Positions 32,473 to 40,891 of a stretch of 64,000 nt of DNA are shown piece by piece (position 1 is the first letter of the stretch; every line of letters starts with the position of its first letter). The stretch comes from Cellulomonas terrae (GTDB lineage: Bacteria > Actinomycetota > Actinomycetes > Actinomycetales > Cellulomonadaceae), in contig NZ_BJWH01000006.1 of NCBI RefSeq assembly GCF_007990265.1, forward strand, positions 1-64,000, in the 5' to 3' direction. The notes under the pieces are model-generated. The model had not been told where the DNA came from. It saw nothing but the letters and a program-made list of their open reading frames with translations, and did not search any database. Position numbers and translations under genes: made by a program.

Positions 32473-34790
32473 CGGGTCCGGGTGCAGCTGACCTGCGGGA
32501 CCAGCAGGCCGCTGTCCGCCGGCCCCGTCTGGTGGAAGCCGAACGTGGTCGTGCCTCCGTCGCGCAGGCTGCCGTTGTAGCTCATGTTCTCGGCGGTCGC
32601 GGTCGAGCCGCTGGTGCCGAGCCGCGCGTTCCAGACGTTCGTGACCTGGACGCCCTGCGGGAGCGCCCAGGAGACGGCCCACCCCTCGACCCCGGAGCTG
32701 CCCGCGGTGACGACGACCTCCACCTGGAACCAGTTCTGCCCTTCCGAGCTCCAGTGGTTGACGACCGTGTAGGTGGCGGAGCAGGCGCTCGCGGGGATCG
32801 GCTCGGGCGGCTCGACGCCGCCGACCGTGGGGTCCGGCTGGGAGGTCGGCTGGTGCGGCCGGGGCGTGGCGCTGGTCGCCGGTCTCGGCGTCGGGGTAGG
32901 CGTCGGGGTCTCGGTCGGGGCGGACGGCGCGGGCGTCGGGGTCGCGGTGGGTCCGGGCACGTCGGTGAGCAGCAGGTCGGCTGCGGCGAACGGGGTGGCG
33001 ACCCGGTAGCGGTCGGACGGCACGACGCGGCCGTCGCACCACCGCGCCGGGTCGAACGTCGCATAGCTCCCCGCCGAGCAGGTGAATCCGACGACGGCGT
33101 CCCCCGCCACGAGCGTGGTGCCGCTCAGGTGCGCACCCGACCGGACGATGGCGACGTCCCGCACGACCGCCTCGTCCTCGACGACGGCGCCCGCCTCGAC
33201 CCACGCCCGGCCCTCGATGCGCGCGCCGTCGAGGACGCGTGCGTCGCCGCGGACGACGGCGTCGGGGCCGACGTAGGCGGTCGGGTCCACCGTCGCGAGA
33301 TCGTCCACGAAGCCGCCCCCGTTGACGTGGCGGTGGCCCCCGGTCGTCGCCGGGTCGGGGGGGTCGTCGGCCACGGTCGCTCCCGAGACGCGGAACTCGT
33401 ACGGGTAGCGGGCGACGTCGCCGTACGCCTCCGCCGCGCCGTGCCGGTGGTTCACCGTCGGGGTGCCGACGACGACGAGGTACGCCTCGTTCTCGCCCGT
33501 GCGCAGCGTGAGCTGGACCTGCTCGTCGAGGCTCTCGGTCACGGGGCTGTACCGGGGCACGTCGCCGCGCATCGCGACGAACCCGAAGCTCAGTCCCGCG
33601 TCCGCGGCGACGTCGTGGGCACGCACCCGCACGTGGATGTCCCGCACGCCGGGGTCGGGCTGGAGCCGGACGATCGTGAAGCCGTAGTCGGAGGGGGCGA
33701 AGGCGTCGAGCACGCGGTAGTGGCCGGGGTCGCCCTCCACGGCCTCGACGGGAGTGGTCCGGTCCGCCAGCAGGACGGGGTCGAGCTGGTCCACGCCGGC
33801 GGCGATCGCGCTGCGGTCCATGAAGTCCCACGTCACCGTCCGCAGGGCGTACTCCGCGACGCGGCGGTTCAGGTCCGCCTGGCTGAGGCCGGTCAGCCGT
33901 TTGTACGTGGTGAGCGGGTCTTCGCCCTCCTGCGCCTCCCGCCACATGGTCCCGAGCAGCTGCTCGCCGTCACGTTCCGCCAGGTACTGCAGCAGCAGCC
34001 AGCTGCCGTCGCCGAGACGCGGGCTCGACCAGTGGAGCTGCGGGCTGCGGACCAGGTCGGCCGGGTTCCCGATGCCGCCGGGAGCGGCCACGGTGGCCAG
34101 GTAGGCGGCGCTGGCGGACCAGAACGTCGCCGCGTCGTCCGACGCGAAGCCGCCGGGCGTGTCGAGGGCCGCGAAGCCCTGCACGACCTCGGCGAAACCG
34201 CGGGCCAGCTCCCACGACGGGTCGAACTCGGAGCCGCCGACCAGCGCGGGCTCGTCGGTGACCGGTGCCGTCGCGGACTCGTGGCCGCGTGCCGTCAGCG
34301 ACGGGACGTCGACGCGCAGCACCCCGACCCCGTCGACGACGGAGCCGGTCGCCCCGCGCTCGGACCGGGCCAGCCCGCCGCTCTGCGGCACGACGACGGT
34401 GCTCGCGGGTGCGCCGGGGCCCGTCGACCAGGTGCCGTCGACGACGACCAGGATCTTGTGCCGGCCGATCGCGCCGTCCTCGTCGACCACGTCGAGGTCG
34501 TGCACGTCCAGGGCGTACAGGGCGTCGAGCTGCGCGACGGCGCGGGCTGCGTCGAACCGGAGCTCGGCGGGCGCCCTGGTGGGGTCCGCACCCGCCCGGT
34601 CCCCCCAGGCCAGGATCACGTCCTGCCCCTCGCGCACGGACGCGTCCTTCCAGGCGGCCTCCCAGGCGGCCGGCACCACGACGGTCTTGTCGGCGCGGAG
34701 GTGACGCACGGCCGAACCGACGCCGATCCCGGCGGCGAGGAACCCGAGGACGACGACGGCGGCGACCGCGCCGCGTCCCCACCGTCCCAT
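32469..34790 (-). CDS. Svx/AvrXca-like exported protein with CBM2 cellulose-binding tail
   Basis: A 773-residue secreted protein. An N-terminal hydrophobic helix (about 8-28) serves as signal or anchor. Residues 35-500 resemble the Svx/AvrXca (DUF6055) family of plant-associated proteins, including GSWLLLQYLAERDG and YKRLTGLSQADLNRR. Residues about 520-580 form hexapeptide repeats (AYVGPDAVVRGDARVLDG, RAWVEAGAVVEDEAVV), a left-handed beta-helix. A Pro/Thr linker (about 620-665) leads to a family 2 carbohydrate-binding module (669-773), with terminal disulphide Cys670/Cys769 and surface Trp residues. The CBM should bind crystalline cellulose; the catalytic identity of the Svx part is unresolved (no glycosidase motif seen). 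A metallopeptidase-like function has been suggested for relatives. Confidence 0.85.
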   Translation of the reverse strand: MGRWGRGAVAAVVVLGFLAAGIGVGSAVRHLRADKTVVVPAAWEAAWKDASVREGQDVILAWGDRAGADPTRAPAELRFDAARAVAQLDALYALDVHDLDVVDEDGAIGRHKILVVVDGTWSTGPGAPASTVVVPQSGGLARSERGATGSVVDGVGVLRVDVPSLTARGHESATAPVTDEPALVGGSEFDPSWELARGFAEVVQGFAALDTPGGFASDDAATFWSASAAYLATVAAPGGIGNPADLVRSPQLHWSSPRLGDGSWLLLQYLAERDGEQLLGTMWREAQEGEDPLTTYKRLTGLSQADLNRRVAEYALRTVTWDFMDRSAIAAGVDQLDPVLLADRTTPVEAVEGDPGHYRVLDAFAPSDYGFTIVRLQPDPGVRDIHVRVRAHDVAADAGLSFGFVAMRGDVPRYSPVTESLDEQVQLTLRTGENEAYLVVVGTPTVNHRHGAAEAYGDVARYPYEFRVSGATVADDPPDPATTGGHRHVNGGGFVDDLATVDPTAYVGPDAVVRGDARVLDGARIEGRAWVEAGAVVEDEAVVRDVAIVRSGAHLSGTTLVAGDAVVGFTCSAGSYATFDPARWCDGRVVPSDRYRVATPFAAADLLLTDVPGPTATPTPAPSAPTETPTPTPTPRPATSATPRPHQPTSQPDPTVGGVEPPEPIPASACSATYTVVNHWSSEGQNWFQVEVVVTAGSSGVEGWAVSWALPQGVQVTNVWNARLGTSGSTATAENMSYNGSLRDGGTTTFGFHQTGPADSGLLVPQVSCTRTR

Positions 34791-34934
34791 CCGTGCTGTC
34801 CCCTCGCCTGCCTCCCGCGTCGTGCGCGCTCCGGCTCCCGCCGGATGGCTGCCCCACTGTCGCTGACGGGTCCGAGCGAGTCAATCACGGGGGTCACCAC
34901 CGATCGGGTGATTCGGGCGTTCCGCACGCCGGCG

Positions 34935-34948
34935 TGCTCATATGAGCA
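34935..34948. promoter_or_regulatory. Candidate operator of the deoxyribose regulator
   Basis: TGCTCATATGAGCA is a perfect 14-bp palindrome 16 bp upstream of the -35 hexamer of the regulator-deoC operon, in the gap shared with the divergent CBM2 gene. Confidence 0.65.
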
Positions 34949-34964
34949 AAGATCGCTACGAGTG

Positions 34965-34993
34965 TTGCGATGCGCGGTGACGGTGCCTACTGT
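34965..34993 (+). promoter_or_regulatory. Promoter of the deoxyribose operon
   Basis: TTGCGA, 17 bp, then TACTGT; the -10 ends 22 nt before the start codon, leaving room for the GGGAGAGGA ribosome-binding site. Confidence 0.7.
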
Positions 34994-35015
34994 GGAACGA
35001 CGGGAGAGGAACCGC

Positions 35016-35993
35016 ATGATCGAGTCGGACGAGCTGCTGTCCATCCGCGCCGCCGAGCTGTACTACGAGGAGGACAAGACCCAGGACGAGATCGGGTCGA
35101 TCCTGGCGCTCACCCGCTGGAAGGTCGGGAGGCTGCTGGCGCAGGCCAAGGCCTCCGGCTTCATCCGGATCGAGATCGTCCACCCCCGCGCGCGCCGGCT
35201 GCCGGTCGAGCGCAGGCTGCGCGAGACCTGCGGGCTGACCGACGCGGTCGTCGTGTCCACCTCCGGCGTCGAGGACCAGGACGAGCTCCAGTCCCGCACG
35301 GCGCAGGCCGCCGCCGACTACCTCGCCGCCCTGCGTCCCGTCCCCCGCACGCTCGGGATCAGCTGGGGGCGCACGCTGGACGACGTCTCGCGGCACCTCG
35401 AGGACGGCTGGGCGAGCGGCGTCGACGTCGTGCAGATCAACGGGGGCGTCAGCCTCAACCGTCGGGCGGGGACCGCCGCCTCCACCGCGGTCACCATGGC
35501 CCAGAAGGCGGGCGGGCACGCCACCCTGCTGCCGAGCCCGGCGATCCTCGAACGGCTCGAGACCAAGCGCGCCATCGAGTCCGACCGCGCCGTCGCCGCG
35601 GTGCTCAGCCTGGCGGCCGACGCGGACGCCTACCTGTTCAGCGCGGGCGCGGCCGACGCGAGCTCCGTGCTCGTCGACAGCGGCTACCTCACCCCCGACG
35701 ACGTCGCGGAGCTCGTGCGCCGCGGTGCCGTCGGCGACGTCGTCGGCCGGTACGTCGACGCCTCCGGGGCCATCGTCGACCACGGGCTCGACGGGCGGAC
35801 CATCGGCCTCCCGCTGGAGCGCCTGCGCGCGGCGCAGCTGAGCATCGCCGTCATCGCCGGGGCGGCCAAGCACGCCGTCGCGCGAGCCGTCGTGACCAGC
35901 GGCCTGTGCACCGTCCTCGTCACCGACGAGGAGACCGCCCTGCACCTCATCGAGAACCACCGACCAGTCCACGACAGCGAGGATCACGCATGA
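35016..35993 (+). CDS. SorC/DeoR-type sugar-phosphate-sensing regulator
   Basis: A 325-residue transcription factor of the SorC family, to which Bacillus subtilis DeoR belongs. An N-terminal helix-turn-helix (RAAELYYEEDKTQDEIGSIL then TRWKVGRLLAQAKASGFI, residues about 10-52) is followed by a sugar-isomerase-like effector domain with LGISWGRTLDDV and QINGGV. The likely inducer is deoxyribose-5-phosphate, because deoC follows with a 4-bp ATGA overlap; in B. subtilis DeoR that is the known ligand. Start ATG 35016 has GGGAGAGGA 5 nt upstream. It probably binds the 14-bp palindrome upstream of its own promoter and represses the operon. Confidence 0.9.
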   Translation: MIESDELLSIRAAELYYEEDKTQDEIGSILALTRWKVGRLLAQAKASGFIRIEIVHPRARRLPVERRLRETCGLTDAVVVSTSGVEDQDELQSRTAQAAADYLAALRPVPRTLGISWGRTLDDVSRHLEDGWASGVDVVQINGGVSLNRRAGTAASTAVTMAQKAGGHATLLPSPAILERLETKRAIESDRAVAAVLSLAADADAYLFSAGAADASSVLVDSGYLTPDDVAELVRRGAVGDVVGRYVDASGAIVDHGLDGRTIGLPLERLRAAQLSIAVIAGAAKHAVARAVVTSGLCTVLVTDEETALHLIENHRPVHDSEDHA

Positions 35994-36994
35994 CCAGCAC
36001 CCAGATCGTCCCCGGGGAGCGTGCCGTCGCACTCCTGGGCGGCGAGGCGAACGACGCCAACCTGCGTCGCTACCTGCACGGCATCCCCGGCGTCGACGCG
36101 GTCGGGCTGGAGCAGCGGGCCGCCGGGCTCGGGACGCGCTCCATCAAGACGACCTCGAAGGCGTGGGCGCTGGACCGGATCATCGGGCTGGTCGACCTGA
36201 CGACGCTCGAGGGTGCGGACACGCCCGGCAAGGTGCGGTCGCTCGTCGCGAAGGCGGTCACGCCCGACCCGGCCGACCCGTCCTGCCCGCGCGTCGCCGC
36301 GGTCTGCGTGTACGGCGACATGGTCCCGCACGCGGTGCAGGCGCTCGGCAGTGCGCACGGCGACCCCGACCAGGGCAAGATCGCGGTCGCGGCCGTGGCC
36401 ACCGCGTTCCCCAGCGGCCGCTCGTCGCGGTCGATCAAGCTCGAGGACACCGCCGACGCGGTGGCAGCGGGCGCCGACGAGATCGACATGGTCATCGACC
36501 GCGGGGCGTTCCTCGCCGGCCGGTTCGGCCAGGTCTACGACGAGATCGTCGCGGTCAAGGAGGCCTGCCGCCGCCCGGACGGGACGTACGCCCACCTCAA
36601 GGTGATCCTCGAGACGGGCGAGCTGAACACCTACGACAACGTCCGTCGCGCGTCCTGGCTGGGCATCCTCGCCGGCGGCGACTTCATCAAGACGTCCACC
36701 GGCAAGGTCGCCCCGGCGGCGACGCTGCCCGTCACGCTGCTCATGCTGGAGGTCGTGCGCGACTGGCACCGGCTCAGCGGCGAGAAGGTCGGCGTGAAGC
36801 CGGCCGGCGGCATCCGCGCCTCGAAGGACGCGATCAAGTACCTGGTGACGGTCGCGGAGACGGTCGGCGAGGAGTGGCTGACGCCGCACCTGTTCCGGTT
36901 CGGCGCGTCGAGCCTGCTCAACGACGTGCTGCTGCAGCGCCAGAAGATGACGACCGGGCACTACTCCGGCCCCGACTACGTGACGATCGACTGA
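35990..36994 (+). CDS. deoC: Deoxyribose-phosphate aldolase
   Basis: A 334-residue class I aldolase cleaving 2-deoxyribose-5-phosphate to acetaldehyde and glyceraldehyde-3-phosphate. The Schiff-base Lys lies in FIKTSTGKVAP (first Lys), with a second catalytic Lys in VGVKPAGGIR, the proton-relay Asp in EIDMVIDRGAFLAGR, and LKVILETGEL. The protein is about 80 residues longer than E. coli DeoC at the N-terminus, as in other actinobacterial and animal-type enzymes. It overlaps the regulator gene and is followed 10 nt later by an aldehyde dehydrogenase gene that can remove the acetaldehyde. Confidence 0.95.
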   Translation: MTSTQIVPGERAVALLGGEANDANLRRYLHGIPGVDAVGLEQRAAGLGTRSIKTTSKAWALDRIIGLVDLTTLEGADTPGKVRSLVAKAVTPDPADPSCPRVAAVCVYGDMVPHAVQALGSAHGDPDQGKIAVAAVATAFPSGRSSRSIKLEDTADAVAAGADEIDMVIDRGAFLAGRFGQVYDEIVAVKEACRRPDGTYAHLKVILETGELNTYDNVRRASWLGILAGGDFIKTSTGKVAPAATLPVTLLMLEVVRDWHRLSGEKVGVKPAGGIRASKDAIKYLVTVAETVGEEWLTPHLFRFGASSLLNDVLLQRQKMTTGHYSGPDYVTID

Positions 36995-37004
36995 AGGGCC
37001 CCAG

Positions 37005-38504
37005 ATGTCATTCCTCGAGTACGCCCCCGCCCCGGAGTCGCAGGCGATCCTGAACCTGCGCAGCGAGTACGGCCTCTTCATCGACGGCGAGTTCCGGGAG
37101 GGCCACGGCACCCCGTTCGCCTCCATCTCGCCGGCCACCGAGAAGCACGTCGCGACGATCGCGCACGCCGACGCGTCCGACGTCGACGCCGCCGTCGCTG
37201 CCGCCCGCCGCGCCTACGACCGCACGTGGTCGCGCATGTCGGGTGCCAACCGTGGCAAGTACCTGTTCCGCATCGCGCGGCTGGTCCAGGAGCGCAGCCG
37301 TGAGCTCGCCGTGGCCGAGAGCCTCGACAACGGCAAGCCCATCAAGGAGAGCCGCGACGTCGACGTGCCGCTCGTCGCCGCCTGGTTCTTCTACTACGCG
37401 GGCTGGGCCGACAAGCTGGACCACGTCGGCCTCGGTGCCGCACCCGCGCCGCTCGGTGTCGCCGCCCAGGTGATCCCCTGGAACTTCCCGCTGCTGATGC
37501 TGGCGTGGAAGATCGCGCCTGCGCTGGCGGCCGGCAACACGGTCGTCCTCAAGCCGGCGGAGACCACGTCGCTGACGGCGCTGCTGTTCGCCGAGATCGT
37601 GCAGCAGGCCGACCTGCCACCCGGCGTCGTCAACATCATCACCGGGGCAGGCGAGACGGGCGCCGCGCTCGTCGGCCACGGCGACGTGGACAAGGTCGCG
37701 TTCACCGGCTCCACGTCGGTCGGCCGGGCGATCGCCAAGCAGGTCGCCGGGACCAGCAAGAAGCTCACCCTCGAGCTCGGCGGCAAGGCGGCGAACATCG
37801 TGTTCGACGACGCCCCGATCGACCAGGCCATCGAGGGCATCGTCAACGGCATCTTCTTCAACCAGGGCCACGTGTGCTGCGCGGGCAGCCGCCTGCTGGT
37901 GCAGGAGTCGATCCACGACGAGGTCATCGACCGGCTCAAGACGCGCCTGTCGACGCTGCGCCTGGGTGACCCGCTCGACAAGAACACCGACATCGGCGCC
38001 ATCAACAGCGCCGAGCAGCTCGAGCGGATCCGGGAGCTCAGCGACGTCGGCGAGGCCGAGGGCGCCGAGCGGTGGACGGCCGCGTGCACGATCCCGGAGA
38101 ACGGGTTCTGGTACGCGCCGACGATCTTCACCAACGTGTCCACCAGCCACCGGATCGCCCGCGAGGAGATCTTTGGGCCGGTCCTGTCGGTGCTCACGTT
38201 CCGCACCCCCGCCGAGGCGATCGCCAAGGCGAACAACACGCCCTACGGCCTGTCCGCGGGCATCTGGACCGACAAGGGCAGCCGCATCCTCGCGGTCGCC
38301 GACAAGCTCCGCGCCGGCGTCGTGTGGGCCAACACGTTCAACCGGTTCGACCCGTCCAGCCCGTTCGGCGGCTACAAGGAGTCCGGCTACGGGCGCGAGG
38401 GCGGCCGCCACGGCATCGCCGCGTACCTGAAGACCGCCGCACCCGCGGCCGCCGTCGCACCCGCACCCGCGCGCAAGACCGTCAGCAAGGGAGCCACCAA
38501 GTGA
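37005..38504 (+). CDS. NAD-dependent aldehyde dehydrogenase
   Basis: A 499-residue enzyme of the aldehyde dehydrogenase superfamily. VIPWNFPLLMLAWKIAPALA and KPAETTSLTALLFAEI bind NAD; the general base Glu lies in LELGGKAANIV (near residue 261) and the nucleophile Cys in FFNQGHVCCAGSRLLV (near 295); EIFGPVLSV and NTFNRFDPSSPFGGYKESG complete the fold. A short Ala/Pro/Lys-rich tail (about 480-499) is extra. Operon position after deoC points to acetaldehyde from deoxyribose breakdown as substrate (inference). AAGGG precedes the ATG. Its stop overlaps the next gene as GTGA. Confidence 0.92.
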   Translation: MSFLEYAPAPESQAILNLRSEYGLFIDGEFREGHGTPFASISPATEKHVATIAHADASDVDAAVAAARRAYDRTWSRMSGANRGKYLFRIARLVQERSRELAVAESLDNGKPIKESRDVDVPLVAAWFFYYAGWADKLDHVGLGAAPAPLGVAAQVIPWNFPLLMLAWKIAPALAAGNTVVLKPAETTSLTALLFAEIVQQADLPPGVVNIITGAGETGAALVGHGDVDKVAFTGSTSVGRAIAKQVAGTSKKLTLELGGKAANIVFDDAPIDQAIEGIVNGIFFNQGHVCCAGSRLLVQESIHDEVIDRLKTRLSTLRLGDPLDKNTDIGAINSAEQLERIRELSDVGEAEGAERWTAACTIPENGFWYAPTIFTNVSTSHRIAREEIFGPVLSVLTFRTPAEAIAKANNTPYGLSAGIWTDKGSRILAVADKLRAGVVWANTFNRFDPSSPFGGYKESGYGREGGRHGIAAYLKTAAPAAAVAPAPARKTVSKGATK

Positions 38505-39361
38505 CCCGCCTCGCCGTCCCGAAGACCTACAAGCTGTACATCGGCGGGGCGTTCCCGCGCAGCGAGTCGGGTCGGACCTACGAGATCGTCAGCGCCAAGG
38601 GTGCGTTCCTGGCCAACGCCGCCAAGGCCTCCCGCAAGGACGCGCGCGACGCGGTCGTCGCGGCCCGCGCGGCGGTCGGCGGCTGGTCGGGGGCCACCGC
38701 GTACAACCGCGGCCAGGTGCTCTACCGGATCGCCGAGCTCCTCGAGGGCCGGCGGGCGCAGTTCGTCGCCGAGATCGTCGACGCCGAGGGCGTGTCCGCC
38801 GCGGCCGCGAACGCGCAGGTGGACACCGCGATCGACCGGTGGGTCTGGTACGCGGGCTGGACCGACAAGTACGCGCAGGTCGCGGGCAACGCGAACCCGG
38901 TGTCCGGGCCGTACTTCAACATCTCGGTCCCGGAGCCGACCGGCGTCGTCGCGATCATCGCCCCGCAGGACTCGTCGCTGCTCGGCCTCGTCTCGGCGGT
39001 CGCACCCGCGCTCGTCGCCGGCAACACCGTCGTCGTGGTCGCCTCCGAGACGCTGCCCCTGTCGGCGATCTCCCTGGCGGAGGTCCTCGCGACGAGCGAC
39101 GTGCCCAAGGGCGTCGTCAACGTACTCACGGGCTCCCCCGCGGAGATCGCGCCCTGGCTGGCCAGCCACCAGGACGTCAACGCGCTCGACCTGGTCGGCG
39201 CCGGCGCCCTCGACTGGATCGACCTGCAGATCGCCGCGGCCGACACCCTCAAGCGCGTCCTCCCGCCGGAGAACGGCCCGGACGCCGCGGCGCCGTCGCT
39301 CGACCGCATCACGGCCTTCGTGGAGACGAAGACGGTCTGGCACACGAAGGGCCTCATCTAG
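38501..39361 (+). CDS. Half-length aldehyde dehydrogenase homologue lacking the catalytic domain
   Basis: A 286-residue protein matching only the NAD-binding half of aldehyde dehydrogenases: YKLYIGGAFPRSESGRTYE, VAIIAPQDSSLLGLVSAVAP (in place of PWNFP) and ALVAGNTVVVVASETLPLSA. It stops before the Cys-containing domain, and the region that should hold the base Glu reads VGAGALDWIDLQIAAADTLK. No frameshift or downstream remnant is visible, and the 4-bp overlap with the full-length gene suggests a maintained pair rather than decay. Paired full and short genes behind deoC occur in other actinobacteria; a regulatory or heteromeric role is inference. A hairpin terminator follows. Confidence 0.85.
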   Translation: MTRLAVPKTYKLYIGGAFPRSESGRTYEIVSAKGAFLANAAKASRKDARDAVVAARAAVGGWSGATAYNRGQVLYRIAELLEGRRAQFVAEIVDAEGVSAAAANAQVDTAIDRWVWYAGWTDKYAQVAGNANPVSGPYFNISVPEPTGVVAIIAPQDSSLLGLVSAVAPALVAGNTVVVVASETLPLSAISLAEVLATSDVPKGVVNVLTGSPAEIAPWLASHQDVNALDLVGAGALDWIDLQIAAADTLKRVLPPENGPDAAAPSLDRITAFVETKTVWHTKGLI

Positions 39362-39381
39362 CCCGACGCGCACGCGAGAGA

Positions 39382-39423
39382 GCCATGGGACGCGCCGTCA
39401 CCTGTGACAGCACGTCCCATGGC
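39382..39423. terminator. Two-tier bidirectional terminator
   Basis: Perfect 11-bp outer arms GCCATGGGACG and CGTCCCATGGC enclose an inner GTCAC/GTGAC hairpin. It lies between the converging deoxyribose operon and add. Confidence 0.85.
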
Positions 39424-39437
39424 TTCCTCGCACGGCG

Positions 39438-40592
39438 CTACGCGCGGTGCCGGCCGCCCCGGGCCGCCGCGTAGGCGGGTCGGATGACCTGGTCGATGAG
39501 CGCGGACCGCTCGTCGTGGTGCAGGAACGAGTGCGCCGCCGCGGTGACCGCCACGTCACGCAGGTCGACCAGCTCCCAACCGGCCTCCTGCACCAGGAGC
39601 GTGAGCTCGCGCGTCATGGACGTGCCGGACTGCAGGCGGTTGTCGGTGTTGACCGTGACGGCGAACCCGAGGTTCCGCAGGCGGGTGACGGGATGGGCCG
39701 CGACGGACTCCGCGGCACCCGTCTGCACGTTCGACGACGGGCACAGCTCGAGCGGGATGCGCCGGTCGCGGATCCAGTGCGCGAGCGTGCCGAGCCGGTC
39801 GCCGAGACCGTCGGTCGTGATGTCCTCGGCGAGCCGCACCCCGTGGCCGATCCGGCAGGCGTGCGCGACGTGCACGGCCTCCGCGATCGACGCGACGCCC
39901 GCCGCCTCGCCCGCGTGCACGGTGGCGGGGAAGTCCGCCCCCGCGAGCGTGGTGAACGCGCTGGCGTGCCGCGACGGGGGGAACCCGTCCTCGGCACCGG
40001 CGATGTCGAAGCCGACCACGCCGTTGTCCCGGTTCTCCAGGGCGAGCGCGGCGATCTCGTCGCCGCGGTCGGCGTGCCGCATCGCGGTGATGAGGGTGCC
40101 GATCCGGATCGAGCGCCCGGCGGCGGCCGCCTCGGCGATGCCCTCGGCGAACCCGGCCTGCACGGCGTCGACCACCTGCTGCAGCGTGAGCCCCTTCGCG
40201 AGGTGCTGCTCGGGTGCGTAGCGCTGCTCGGCGTACACGACACCGTCGGCGGCCAGGTCGATCGCGGACTCGCGGGCGACCCGGCGCAGCCCCTCCTCGG
40301 TCTGCATGACGGCGACGGTGTGGTCGAACGTCTCCAGGTACCGCTCGAGCGTCCCCGAGCTCGCGGCCTCGACGAACCAGCGGCCCAGCTCGTCGGGATC
40401 GGTCGCGGGCAGCTCGTGGTCGATCGCGGCGGCGAGCTCGATGATCGTCGCCGGGCGCAGGCCGCCGTCGAGGTGGTCGTGCAGCACGACCTTGGGCAGG
40501 CCGGGGATCAGCGCGACGAGAGCGGCCGTGGGGTCGGTGGCCTCGATCGGGTCGCTGGGGGCGTCAGCCACCGAGGGCTCGGAGGGGGTCAT
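39438..40592 (-). CDS. add: Adenosine deaminase
   Basis: A 384-residue zinc hydrolase converting (deoxy)adenosine to (deoxy)inosine, which the PNP in this window can then split. Metal ligands are in the [11 protein letters not shown] motif (HxH) near residue 38, TVHAGEAAG with the catalytic Glu following its His, RIGHGVRL, and the [12 protein letters not shown]sp pair. Length is at the upper end because of a roughly 25-residue polar N-terminus. It has its own leaderless promoter although it lies just downstream of the nucleoside salvage operon on the same strand. Confidence 0.95.
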   Translation of the reverse strand: MTPSEPSVADAPSDPIEATDPTAALVALIPGLPKVVLHDHLDGGLRPATIIELAAAIDHELPATDPDELGRWFVEAASSGTLERYLETFDHTVAVMQTEEGLRRVARESAIDLAADGVVYAEQRYAPEQHLAKGLTLQQVVDAVQAGFAEGIAEAAAAGRSIRIGTLITAMRHADRGDEIAALALENRDNGVVGFDIAGAEDGFPPSRHASAFTTLAGADFPATVHAGEAAGVASIAEAVHVAHACRIGHGVRLAEDITTDGLGDRLGTLAHWIRDRRIPLELCPSSNVQTGAAESVAAHPVTRLRNLGFAVTVNTDNRLQSGTSMTRELTLLVQEAGWELVDLRDVAVTAAAHSFLHHDERSALIDQVIRPAYAAARGGRHRA

Positions 40593-40598
40593 GGGCTC

Positions 40599-40604
40599 AC
40601 CGTA
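40599..40604 (-). promoter_or_regulatory. Leaderless -10 of add
   Basis: TACGGT on the minus strand, 6 nt before the ATG. Confidence 0.6.
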
Positions 40605-40628
40605 CCGGGACGAATCCGAGGAAGCGGA

Positions 40629-40850
40629 TCAGGTGTCAGCATCCTCATCATCGGCGGGCACCTCGGTGTCCTGCTCCACCACGTCCGCCTCGTCGGCCCG
40701 GCCGTCGCGGTCCGCCCGCGCGAACCCGGGCTCGTACTCCTCGGGGTCGTCCACGTCGTCCGTGTCGTCGGTCAGGCTGCGCGGACCGTCGGGGTCCACC
40801 GGCGCGAGGCCGGCGTCCTTCCAGGCGTCACTTCCGGGCACGGTGCTCAT
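40629..40850 (-). CDS. Small acidic protein of unknown function
   Basis: A 73-residue, highly acidic protein (about a third Asp/Glu; DDTDDVDDPEEYEPGFARAD in the middle), predicted disordered, with no Cys, helix or signal. Proteins with an internal YEPGFARADR-like segment are common in actinobacteria without a known role. A GGAG lies 4 nt before the ATG. It is the last gene read from the nucleoside operon before add, although a short hairpin separates it from deoA. Confidence 0.65.
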   Translation of the reverse strand: MSTVPGSDAWKDAGLAPVDPDGPRSLTDDTDDVDDPEEYEPGFARADRDGRADEADVVEQDTEVPADDEDADT

Positions 40851-40875
40851 CGCTCCATCGTGCCCCCGTCCGCGC

Positions 40876-40891
40876 GACCCCGCGAGGGGTC
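40876..40891. terminator. Short hairpin with GCGA loop after deoA
   Basis: GACCCC and GGGGTC arms around the GNRA-type loop GCGA, touching the deoA stop codon. The stem is only 6 bp, so read-through into the small acidic gene is likely. Confidence 0.45.

Noticed and set aside
32810-32960. Tandem DNA repeat of Pro/Thr codons
   Set aside because: It is simply the coding sequence of the low-complexity linker before the CBM2 domain, not a mobile or regulatory repeat.
31908-35015. N-terminal extension of the SorC regulator into upstream DNA
   Set aside because: The frame happens to stay open through the antisense of the CBM2 gene and the intergenic promoter. A Shine-Dalgarno and promoter fix the start at 35016.
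38501-39361. Frameshifted pseudogene explanation for the short aldehyde dehydrogenase
   Set aside because: No catalytic-domain remnant follows in any frame, and the gene ends just before a well-formed terminator.
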